Positions 25,338 through 33,717 of a stretch of 64,000 bases of DNA are shown here, piece after piece. Origin of the DNA: Bacteroidales bacterium (GTDB taxonomy: Bacteria > Bacteroidota > Bacteroidia > Bacteroidales > WRLA01); the NCBI GenBank assembly GCA_009777825.1, contig WRLA01000007.1, positions 1 through 64,000 on the forward strand, written 5' to 3'. The notes below the pieces were generated by a model, which was not told the DNA's origin, made no database searches, and saw only the letters and a program-made list of their open reading frames with translations. The position numbers and the translations under genes were made by a program. Each line of letters begins with the position of its first letter. Within the stretch, counting starts at the first letter, position 1.

Positions 25338-27185
25338 ATGGAAATAATACAGTTTAATGAAAAGAAATGTGTGGCATGTTACTCCTGTGTTCGGAAATGT
25401 CCGGTAACGGCTATCACCATTGAACCTCAAAGCAAATACCCGTCTATCATCAGTTCGCGCTGTATCGGTTGCGGAGAATGTCTAAAAGTCTGTCCCACAA
25501 TGGCTTTATCGTTTAAAAACGCGATGGAGGCGGTGAAAAAACTGTTGGCGTCGGAGCATAAGGTCGCCGCCATCGTTGACCCCAGCATCAGCGGAGAGTT
25601 TCCCGACATCACCGACTATCGGCTCTTTGTGCAAATGATTCGTTCTCTGGGTTTTGACTACGTCATGGAGGTCTCTTTCGGCGCTGATTTGGTGGCGAGA
25701 GAGTATCAAAAACTGTTGTCGAAATTTGAAGGACTCTATTATTTTTCCACCAAATGCCCGTCGGTGTCGGCGTACATCGAAAAATATGCACCCGAAATGC
25801 TTCCTAACTTAGCGCCCATCGTGCCGCCGATGATTGCGACGGCAAAAGTGGCGCATCTTTTCTACGGCGAAGATGTTAAAATAGTATATATCGCGCCCTG
25901 TCTTTCGGCAAAACACCACATCACCCGTTTCGGCGGTGATGGGAAAATCGATGAGGTACTGACATTCAAAAAGTTACGCGATATGTTCGATGAATTTAAC
26001 ATCAAAGAGAATATTGTGGCTTACAGCGAGTTTGACGCGCCGTTAGGTTATAAGGGGGCGTTGTTCCCGTTGCGTACCGGCTTGCTGTCGGCGGGCGAGA
26101 TCAGCAACAGCCTGCTTACAGGTGAGATTGTAACTTCCGACGGAGCGGAAAATGTCATCGCTTCGGTGCAAAACTTTTTTCAACACGGGAAAGCCATCCA
26201 CCGTCATTTCGACCTCTTTTTCTGTCATGGCTGCATCGCCGGACCGGGAATGTCGTCGGAGGGCGACAAGTTTTTGCGGCATACGTTGACCGTGGACTAT
26301 GTCGCCAAACGGTTAAAAGAGTTCAATAAAGAAGAATGGAATAATAATATTGAAAAATGTAAAAATATTGATTTGACCTGCACCTTCATCAACGACGACC
26401 AACGCTTGCCGGAGCCTCCGGAAGAGGAGATACAGAAAGTTTTACAGCAAGTGCGGGAAAATATTGAGATTGACAATCAAGGCTGCGGCGCCTGCGGTTT
26501 CGACACCTGCGTGGAGTTTGCCAAGGCGGTGGCGCAAGGACTGTCGCGTCCGGATCTCTGTTCGCACTTCGCCATGAAAAATCAGGAAGTCTATATCGAA
26601 TCGCTGGAAGATATGAACAAACGCCTCACCGAAACAGAAAAAGCGTTGAAAAACTCGGAAAAGTTAGCACTCCAAAAGATGCAGGAAGCCGAAAATGCTC
26701 GTGAGACATTTAGTATCACCATTCAGGAACTCCCTGTGGGCGTGGTCATTGTGGATGCGGGATTCGACATCATCCAGTCAAATAAGATATTTGTTGACCT
26801 GCTCGGCGAAGACGCCCGGATGATCAACGACGTCATCCCCGGATTGCAGGGCGCCGACCTGAAATCATTGGTTCCCACCAACTTCTACAACCTGTTCAGC
26901 GCGGTGATGAAAAACAACGAAATCATCACCGGCAAAGATATAACCATCAACGACCATCCGTTTGACGTGTCGGTCTTTCCTGTGCAGCACTCGAAAGTTG
27001 TCGGGGCGGTGCTTTTGGACATGAGTTCGCCGCAGATGCAGCGCGAACAGATCATCCGCCGCGTCTCTCAGGCTATTGACGAAAACCTCTCCATGGTGCA
27101 ACAGATAGGATTTCTGCTGGGAGAAGGCGCCAGCACCATTGAGAAAAATCTGAACTCTATCATTGAAAGTTATAAAGAGAAGTGA
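25338..27185 (+). CDS. [FeFe]-hydrogenase-like iron-sulfur sensor with PAS domain
   Basis: 615 residues. An N-terminal 2x[4Fe-4S] ferredoxin domain has CVACYSCVRKCP and CIGCGECLKVCP. A hydrogenase large-subunit-like domain follows with altered H-cluster loops: STKCPSV (Cys140), APCLSAK (Cys188) and CHGCIAGPGM (Cys296, Cys299). Then a CODH/ACS-type FeS domain (GCGACGFDTCVEF, about 392-404), a coiled linker and a PAS domain (about 455-565). This matches the putative sensory [FeFe] hydrogenases of anaerobes, which are thought to report H2 or redox state rather than make H2. No kinase or phosphatase partner gene is adjacent. It starts 8 bp after aspS. Confidence 0.82.
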   Translation: MEIIQFNEKKCVACYSCVRKCPVTAITIEPQSKYPSIISSRCIGCGECLKVCPTMALSFKNAMEAVKKLLASEHKVAAIVDPSISGEFPDITDYRLFVQMIRSLGFDYVMEVSFGADLVAREYQKLLSKFEGLYYFSTKCPSVSAYIEKYAPEMLPNLAPIVPPMIATAKVAHLFYGEDVKIVYIAPCLSAKHHITRFGGDGKIDEVLTFKKLRDMFDEFNIKENIVAYSEFDAPLGYKGALFPLRTGLLSAGEISNSLLTGEIVTSDGAENVIASVQNFFQHGKAIHRHFDLFFCHGCIAGPGMSSEGDKFLRHTLTVDYVAKRLKEFNKEEWNNNIEKCKNIDLTCTFINDDQRLPEPPEEEIQKVLQQVRENIEIDNQGCGACGFDTCVEFAKAVAQGLSRPDLCSHFAMKNQEVYIESLEDMNKRLTETEKALKNSEKLALQKMQEAENARETFSITIQELPVGVVIVDAGFDIIQSNKIFVDLLGEDARMINDVIPGLQGADLKSLVPTNFYNLFSAVMKNNEIITGKDITINDHPFDVSVFPVQHSKVVGAVLLDMSSPQMQREQIIRRVSQAIDENLSMVQQIGFLLGEGASTIEKNLNSIIESYKEK

Positions 27186-28222
27186 TTTAGGGCAACGCTA
27201 TCAAACGAACACTTTTCATCTTCATGGAACGCTACCTGAATGGGAACATAGTAAACCGGATAATCTTTCAACAGCGAACAGAACGGCTCGGTTTTCAGGC
27301 GTTGTGCGTCTTTTTCGGTGGTAACGATAACTTTGTTTTTAGACAGGTGTAGGTTGAACTTTTTGATAATTTTCGCAACCTCTTTTTCCGTAAAACGGTG
27401 ATGGTCAGAGAATATAAAACGGCGTAAGTCAATACAATAGCCTTGTAAATGTCTTTCAAACGGATAAGGATTGGCGATACCGGCAATCATAAAGATGGTG
27501 GTAACACGTTCGGGTAAAGTCTTTTGCTGGTCGTAGATGGATACCGGTTGCAAATAGTTAATGTACGAGAAGTAGAGTTTTTGATGAGGCTGAAGGTGTA
27601 ATTTTTCTTGAATGATTTTTCTTTCAACGGAAGGCAATACGGGATTAGTCTTTGTAACAACAACAATATCAGCGCGTTTCGCTCCACGTCGAAATTCTCT
27701 CAACGACCCGGATGGCAAGATAAAGTCTTCGACATAAAGATTATAATAATCTGTTAATAAAATATTCAAAGATGGTTTTACATAACGATGTTGGAAAGCG
27801 TCGTCTAATATAATTACTTCGGGCGGTTCCGGTTTTGCGAGCAATTTGGCTATTCCTTTCGCTCTTTTTGCACAGACGGCGACGGTAACGTCGGGATACT
27901 TTGTTACATATTGCATGGGTTCGTCGCCGACGTCCAAATGGGTAGATTGGGGCGTTGCTTCGAGAAATCCTCTCGTTTTTCGTTTGTAGCCGCGACTGAG
28001 AACGGCTACCCGCTTATGCTCTTTCAACAACCGTATAAGATATTCTACCTGAGGCGTTTTCCCCGTTCCGCCCATAGAAAGATTACCCACGCTGATAATG
28101 GGAACCGGAAACTTTTTTCCCCGCAAAATCTTTCCATCAAACAACTTGTTCCGGATAACTATCAGCAAGCCATACACCACCGATAATGGGAGAAAAAATA
28201 CTATTCTAATGAGTTTCTTCAT
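27170..28222 (-). CDS. lpxK: tetraacyldisaccharide 4'-kinase
   Basis: A 350-residue membrane-associated enzyme of lipid A synthesis that phosphorylates the 4' position of the disaccharide precursor. N-terminal hydrophobic anchor (IVFFLPLSVVYGLLIVI); P-loop SVGNLSMGGTGKTP; then VAVLSRGYKRKTRG, ILDDAFQHR and LPSGSLREFRRGAKRADI, all typical of LpxK. A -7 box lies at 28243-28250. Its 3' end overlaps the convergent hydrogenase-like gene by 16 bp. Confidence 0.94.
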   Translation of the reverse strand: MKKLIRIVFFLPLSVVYGLLIVIRNKLFDGKILRGKKFPVPIISVGNLSMGGTGKTPQVEYLIRLLKEHKRVAVLSRGYKRKTRGFLEATPQSTHLDVGDEPMQYVTKYPDVTVAVCAKRAKGIAKLLAKPEPPEVIILDDAFQHRYVKPSLNILLTDYYNLYVEDFILPSGSLREFRRGAKRADIVVVTKTNPVLPSVERKIIQEKLHLQPHQKLYFSYINYLQPVSIYDQQKTLPERVTTIFMIAGIANPYPFERHLQGYCIDLRRFIFSDHHRFTEKEVAKIIKKFNLHLSKNKVIVTTEKDAQRLKTEPFCSLLKDYPVYYVPIQVAFHEDEKCSFDSVALNHFSL

Positions 28223-28242
28223 CGTCTTTTTGATTTTTTTTG

Positions 28243-28323
28243 CAAAGATAGGGAAAAAAACGTTTGGTGCATCATAAAAACCATCAAATATGAAAATTTT
28301 TTAGAAAAAATATAGTACCTTTG
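28243..28323. promoter_or_regulatory. divergent -7 elements for lpxK and cdd
   Basis: TATCTTTG on the minus strand (28243-28250) for lpxK and TACCTTTG on the plus strand (28316-28323) for cdd. Confidence 0.55.
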
Positions 28324-28372
28324 CCCCGTACATACCATTATAATAATAAATGAACACGATAAACAGGTAAAG

Positions 28373-28849
28373 ATGAAAAAAAAAATAAATATTTGTTACG
28401 AAGCATACTCCGCCTTGTCGGAACTTCCCGATGCCGACCGTCTGTTGGTTGAGCGGGCGCAGCAATCGGCAAAAGATGCGTATGCGCCCTATTCGAAATT
28501 TCATGTGGGGGCAGCGGTTTTGCTGGATGACGACACGGTCGTTACGGGCAATAATCAGGAGAATGCCGCTTATCCGAGCGGACTGTGCGCTGAACGGGTT
28601 GCCGTCTTTTACGCTTTGGCGAGTCATCCCAAAGCGGAGATAGCGGCGATTGCCATCGCAGCGTTTTCAGACGATTCTCAACTTAAAACGCCACCATTTC
28701 CGTGCGGAGCCTGTCGGCAGGTGTTAGCCGAATACGAGTATCGGCAGAAAAAGCCCATCCGCTTTATCTTCCACGCACAATCGGGAAAAACAGTTGTGAT
28801 GGAAGGCGTTGACAATCTGTTGCCGTTTCCGTTTGTGAGCGGCGGGTAG
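28373..28849 (+). CDS. cdd: cytidine deaminase
   Basis: A 158-residue homotetramer-type enzyme that converts cytidine or deoxycytidine to uridine or deoxyuridine in pyrimidine salvage. Zinc-site motifs are present: NAAYPSGLCAERVA (catalytic Glu) and PCGACRQVLAE. The start codon follows the -7 box by about 50 nt. Confidence 0.95.
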   Translation: MKKKINICYEAYSALSELPDADRLLVERAQQSAKDAYAPYSKFHVGAAVLLDDDTVVTGNNQENAAYPSGLCAERVAVFYALASHPKAEIAAIAIAAFSDDSQLKTPPFPCGACRQVLAEYEYRQKKPIRFIFHAQSGKTVVMEGVDNLLPFPFVSGG

Positions 28850-28855
28850 TAAGTC

Positions 28856-29590
28856 TTAGCGACTGATAACCAACTTTTTAGTCTCAACGGCTTTTCCATC
28901 AACTTTTATGGTGTAAAAATAAACTCCCGGAGCAAAATCCGAAATGTTGATGGTTGCTGTTCCTTCTTGACTGTCTAACGGTTGTTCATGCACGCGCACA
29001 CCCAGAATGTTGTACAGAGAAATCTGCGCATTGCTTTTATTGAGCGCGTAGTCAATCGTAACAACGGATGTCGCCGGATTGGGATACGCCTGGTTTTTGG
29101 TTATAACCGGCTCTGTAACAGACTCCTGCGCATCGCCAAACCGAACGTAAAAGACAAAATCGTCATAACCCTCTACAACGAAAGTGCAGATAACCAATGC
29201 CTGACTGTTTTCTATCCCGTTGGTGTTATAGTCTATCTTAAACACTTCAGCGCCTTGACTGGGTAGTTCTACGGGGTCGAACCTGAAATTCCACGGGAAG
29301 AGACATTCTTTCCAACAGCCACTGATGTCAATGCCATCCGTATAGCCGTCGGCGACTTCTAATATCAAATTTACGGTCTGCGCAATTTCCGACATATTAA
29401 TAACATCCGAATCAAACTCTATGAAATTTTCTTCGGTAGCCATCTCTATCACTTCGCCGGGCAGAATCTCCTTAACAAAAATTCTTTCCATTGCATCGTC
29501 CGTTCCCATTTGATTGATTTTCAACACCTGCGCAAAAGATAGCGAAGCGCAAGCACACATTGCCATTAAAAATAAAGTACATTTTTTCAT
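28856..29590 (-). CDS. secreted protein with T9SS C-terminal domain
   Basis: A 244-residue protein. The signal peptide ends at SLSFAQ. Residues 25-150 are a beta-rich domain of unknown family (EILPGEVIEMATEENFIEFD). The last 80 residues are a type A T9SS sorting domain: QAYPNPATSVVTIDY, LYNILGVRVHEQ, ISDFAPGVYFYTIKVDGKAV, ending KKLVISR. It should cross the outer membrane by T9SS and be processed by PorU, encoded divergently next door. A -7 box lies at 29650-29657. Confidence 0.82.
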   Translation of the reverse strand: MKKCTLFLMAMCACASLSFAQVLKINQMGTDDAMERIFVKEILPGEVIEMATEENFIEFDSDVINMSEIAQTVNLILEVADGYTDGIDISGCWKECLFPWNFRFDPVELPSQGAEVFKIDYNTNGIENSQALVICTFVVEGYDDFVFYVRFGDAQESVTEPVITKNQAYPNPATSVVTIDYALNKSNAQISLYNILGVRVHEQPLDSQEGTATINISDFAPGVYFYTIKVDGKAVETKKLVISR

Positions 29591-29649
29591 CGTTTTATCT
29601 ATTTTAGTTTAACATAAATTTCTGTTTATACTTTGCTAAATTGAAAGTG

Positions 29650-29723
29650 CAAAGGTACACTTTTTTTTGAGATGTGAGAGTTTGAGATGTGAGATATGAG
29701 ATTTTGAGATGTGAGATGTGGGA
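29650..29723. promoter_or_regulatory. -7 element for the CTD protein followed by a heptamer array before porU
   Basis: CAAAGGTA at 29650-29657 is a minus-strand TACCTTTG. At 29669-29723 lie about six degenerate heptamers of the GTGAGAT family (GAGATGTGAG, GAGATATGAG), in the upstream region of porU (start 29782). No TAnnTTTG box for porU itself was found. Confidence 0.55.
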
Positions 29724-29781
29724 CAAAAAGCAATAAAAACAGAGAAAACTCGTTAAAAAACAGTACATAATTATTGTCATT

Positions 29782-32700
29782 ATGGGAAAAAAAACACTTT
29801 TTTTTGTTGTTATTACGCTGGTTTTTCTATCGCTTCAGGCACAAAATATCCGTAAGCATGTTGCTTTGGAGTGGAAAATCCAACCATACGTTGAAGAAGG
29901 GAAGGAATATATCTACTTTTCAGATGCGACATATCAGACGGAGTTCGGATCTTTGCCGCTTTACAATCATCTCTTTTCGGAAGATGTGCCGGAGAAAACA
30001 GGTTCTGTTACCATCTCGAATGCCATTTTTATTCCGATGGCGTTGGAATATCTGCTGACGGAGGCAGAGAAGACGCTTATTCCCGATACGCTCTCTTACA
30101 CCGTTCAAAACATTCCGGAACGGCGCAGGAGCAATCTTTCCGTTACACTCCTCCCTTTTCGTAAAAACAGTGAAACGGGCAACATAGAACGCCTCTACTG
30201 TGCCGACATATCCGTTGATTTTAACGACACGCCTACTTCGCGGGGAGTCCCTCCGCCATTTGAATTTCCATCTCAATCGCCCTTTGCGGATGGCGACAGT
30301 TATAAGATACGCGTGGATAAAACCGGCGTCTTCAGAGTTACAGGCAAAGATTTGAAAAACATGGGCATGGAGATCGCCTCCGTGAACCCAAAAACCCTGA
30401 AAGTGCATGGCATGACGGGCGGCGTACTGCCCGATATGAACACCGAAATCCCCAATACCGGAATCCAGGAGTTAGCCATCTATGTTTACGGAGACGATAA
30501 TAGCGCTTTCGGCGAATCGGATTACATCCTCTTTTATGGCGAATCAGCACATTCGTGGACTTACGATTTGAGTAACAAGCGTTTCGAACATACCTTTAAT
30601 TATTATGACGACTACAACTACTACTTCATCACCGTCGGCGGCGCACAGGGAAAACGCATCCAAACAGTGAACAACAACAACTTGACCGAAAACGCAACCA
30701 CCGGACAAGGCGACTACTACATGTTCCACGAACAAGACTTGGTCAACGTGCTGAAAGCCGGAAGAAACTGGGTGGGCGAGAATTTCAGTTCATACAACAG
30801 AGAACGCACTTTCAGCGTCAGCGTTCCCAATGCCATCACTGCAGAGCCGTTTCTGTTGCGTTCAGGGCTTTTGACCTCATATCAGAAATTGTCCGCTACA
30901 TACTCTTACACGGTCAATGGGACGGAAGTATTAAAAACAACTGTTACGGGAAGTAGCAACAGACCGATTCGTTATAGTGTTGACAACGCCTCTTTCACTG
31001 CCCCTGCAGGAAATTTCTCATTAAAAATATCCTTTACCGGCGGAAACGGTGTAGAGGGATGGTTAGACTTTTTTGAGATACAGGCGCGGCGCAACCTTAC
31101 CTACAACGGCGGACAGATGAGTTTCCGAGACGCGAAAACAGCCGCTCCCGACAAAATTACCAAATTCAACCTGCAAAACACATCATCGCAAACAACGGTA
31201 TGGGATGTAACTGATTTTTATAACGTTACCAAAATGGCTATCGAAAATAACGGACAGTCGTTCAAAGCCAAGACCGATGTACTGCGGGAGTTTATCGCCT
31301 TTGACAACAGTTATGAAATACCCACCTTCATCGGAAAAATAGCGAAACAAAACCTGCAAGGTGCACGCAACATACAAAGCGTTATCGTGGCGCACCCCGA
31401 CTTTTTCGACGAAGCAAAGAAAATCGAAGAGGAACATCGCAACAACCTCGGACTGAAGACGATGTTGGTCTCTACCGAACAGGTCTATAACGAGTTTTCA
31501 TCCGGACGACAAGACGTCGGCGCCATACGCGACTTTATGCGCATGCTACATCTCACCGCCGCCGAAACCTCTCCGCCGGAATACTTGCTGCTGATTGGCG
31601 ACGCCTCGTGGGATTATAAAAACACCATCAAACAATCCACCTTTGTCCCTGCATGGAGTAGCAGGTTGTTAGTTGCTGGAACAGATAACATAGATTATGA
31701 ATACGTTCTTGTTGGCGACGACTTTTTTACATTATTGGACGACAACGAAGGAAGTAATTTGAGACAATGTAGCGGATTGCCCGACATCGCCGTAGGGCGA
31801 TTTCCCGTAAACAACGCCACCGAAATGCAGAATGCTGTAAAAAAACGACTGCATTACACCAGCGGCGCTCCCGAAACAATGGGGGCATGGCGCAACGTCA
31901 TCACACTCCTTGCCGATGACCCTGATGATAGAGACAATAATCCTGAATATATGCGGGACGCTTATGCGGAAAGTTGCGAAGAACATGAGAGCGTCATCAT
32001 GTCATTATTTTCCGAAGCCGTGATGGAGAAAATATATGCCGATTCCTACAAGCGCGTGGTCTCGCCGGGCGGCGTGCGCTATCCCGACGTCAATAAAGCC
32101 TTAACGACCCGCGTCAATCAGGGAACACTCATTTTAAACTATGTAGGACACGGAAGCAAAACGCGCTGGTCGCACGAAGCACTCTTGGATGTTCCGGATG
32201 TGAGCCATTGGAAAAACCCCAATAGCCTACCGTTTGTCATCACCGAAACGTGTACCAATTCTCCTTTCGATGATTACGAAGTAACCACGCACGGAGAACA
32301 CATGTTTCTGCGACCCGACGGAGGCGCTATCGGCGTACTTGGCTCTACCAGAGAAACAAATAATGGTCCTAATAACAAATTAGCGAATGCACTGTATCAA
32401 GCCATGTTGCCGTCGGAAAGCAATAACCATAAGGCAAAAAGCATCGGAAAGGCAACCATGGCAGCAAAACAGAAAAATTCGATGGACAATAACGCTCAAA
32501 AATATATTTTACTCGGCGACCCTGCCCTGACGTTGTCTTTTCCAAAATACACTATCGCATGTACGGAAATCAACGGGAAGAATGCCACTACAACCATTGA
32601 TACCATCAGCGCACTGACCATTGCCTCCTTCAAAGGAGAAATCCGCAACTTAGACGGTAGCCTCAAAAGCGACTTCAACGGCATGGTCTATCCAACCGTG

Positions 32701-33633
32701 TTCGATAAGGAAATAACCACAAAAACGCTGGGACAAATCTCTCCTTATACAATCTTTCCCTACAAAATATGGAAAAGCATCATCTTCAAAGGCGCCGCTA
32801 AAGTCGAAAATGGAAAGTTCTCCTTCGACTTCTTCGTGCCGAAAGATATTGACTATGACTATGACTTCTCCAAAGTTTCCTTCTACGCCTCCGACGAAAC
32901 CAAGAAAACAGACGCCAACGGCGTATTTTCACGCTTCGTCGTCGGCGGACTCAACCCCAACGCCCCCATTGACACCATCCCGCCCACGATACAACTCTTT
33001 ATGAATGACATCCATTTCGTCTCCGGCGGATATACCAACGAAAACCCCGTTCTGTTAGCCCTGCTCTACGACGAAAGCGGCATCAACGCCACCGGCTCCA
33101 GCATCGGACATAACATCACCGCCATCTTAGACGGCGACGTCAATAACGAAATGAACCTCAACAACTTCTACCAAACCGACGCCAACGACTACAAAAGAGG
33201 TAGCGCCGCATTCCCACTTTACGACCTGTCGGAAGGCGAACATACCATCACTGTACGGGCATGGGATTCGTACAACAATTCGATAAAAAGCAGCATCACT
33301 TTCGTGGTCGTCAACTCCAACAGGTTTGTCATGCGCAATTTATACAATTACCCCAATCCGTTCCAAACATCCACCAACTTTGTATTTGAACACAACGCCT
33401 CCGACGAGACGTTAGAGGTCAACATCCGTATTTTCGACCTGACAGGACGCTTGGTACGCGAAATTCAACAATCCATCTACGCCACCGGCTACCGCACGCC
33501 CCCCATCCAATGGAACGGCGATACCGGCGGAGGCTCCCCCATAGCCGGCGGTTACTACATCTACCAACTCACGGTAAAAACCTCGACAGGCGCTACGGAG
33601 AGGAAGTCAGGGAAACTCGTTATTGCGCGATAG
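29782..33633 (+). CDS. porU: type IX secretion sortase PorU (C25-type peptidase)
   Basis: A 1283-residue surface protease that removes T9SS C-terminal signals and attaches cargo to the cell surface. A signal peptide ends near LQAQ. A gingipain-type C25 domain covers about residues 530-920: LLLIGDASWDYKN, DIAVGRFPVNNATE, catalytic His790 in NYVGHGSKTRW and Cys824 in TETCTNSPFDD. C-terminal Ig-like and sorting-type domains follow (LYNYPNPFQTST, FDLTGRLVREI, SGKLVIAR). Other PorU proteins are roughly 1100-1300 residues. Usually porV is adjacent; here two M6 protease genes follow instead. Confidence 0.9.
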   Translation: MGKKTLFFVVITLVFLSLQAQNIRKHVALEWKIQPYVEEGKEYIYFSDATYQTEFGSLPLYNHLFSEDVPEKTGSVTISNAIFIPMALEYLLTEAEKTLIPDTLSYTVQNIPERRRSNLSVTLLPFRKNSETGNIERLYCADISVDFNDTPTSRGVPPPFEFPSQSPFADGDSYKIRVDKTGVFRVTGKDLKNMGMEIASVNPKTLKVHGMTGGVLPDMNTEIPNTGIQELAIYVYGDDNSAFGESDYILFYGESAHSWTYDLSNKRFEHTFNYYDDYNYYFITVGGAQGKRIQTVNNNNLTENATTGQGDYYMFHEQDLVNVLKAGRNWVGENFSSYNRERTFSVSVPNAITAEPFLLRSGLLTSYQKLSATYSYTVNGTEVLKTTVTGSSNRPIRYSVDNASFTAPAGNFSLKISFTGGNGVEGWLDFFEIQARRNLTYNGGQMSFRDAKTAAPDKITKFNLQNTSSQTTVWDVTDFYNVTKMAIENNGQSFKAKTDVLREFIAFDNSYEIPTFIGKIAKQNLQGARNIQSVIVAHPDFFDEAKKIEEEHRNNLGLKTMLVSTEQVYNEFSSGRQDVGAIRDFMRMLHLTAAETSPPEYLLLIGDASWDYKNTIKQSTFVPAWSSRLLVAGTDNIDYEYVLVGDDFFTLLDDNEGSNLRQCSGLPDIAVGRFPVNNATEMQNAVKKRLHYTSGAPETMGAWRNVITLLADDPDDRDNNPEYMRDAYAESCEEHESVIMSLFSEAVMEKIYADSYKRVVSPGGVRYPDVNKALTTRVNQGTLILNYVGHGSKTRWSHEALLDVPDVSHWKNPNSLPFVITETCTNSPFDDYEVTTHGEHMFLRPDGGAIGVLGSTRETNNGPNNKLANALYQAMLPSESNNHKAKSIGKATMAAKQKNSMDNNAQKYILLGDPALTLSFPKYTIACTEINGKNATTTIDTISALTIASFKGEIRNLDGSLKSDFNGMVYPTVFDKEITTKTLGQISPYTIFPYKIWKSIIFKGAAKVENGKFSFDFFVPKDIDYDYDFSKVSFYASDETKKTDANGVFSRFVVGGLNPNAPIDTIPPTIQLFMNDIHFVSGGYTNENPVLLALLYDESGINATGSSIGHNITAILDGDVNNEMNLNNFYQTDANDYKRGSAAFPLYDLSEGEHTITVRAWDSYNNSIKSSITFVVVNSNRFVMRNLYNYPNPFQTSTNFVFEHNASDETLEVNIRIFDLTGRLVREIQQSIYATGYRTPPIQWNGDTGGGSPIAGGYYIYQLTVKTSTGATERKSGKLVIAR

Positions 33634-33717
33634 AGATTTGCAATGCTTTGTATATATAGATATTTTTATCATAACACATTCATTAACAACGATATAAATT
33701 TATAAAATATTAATAAC

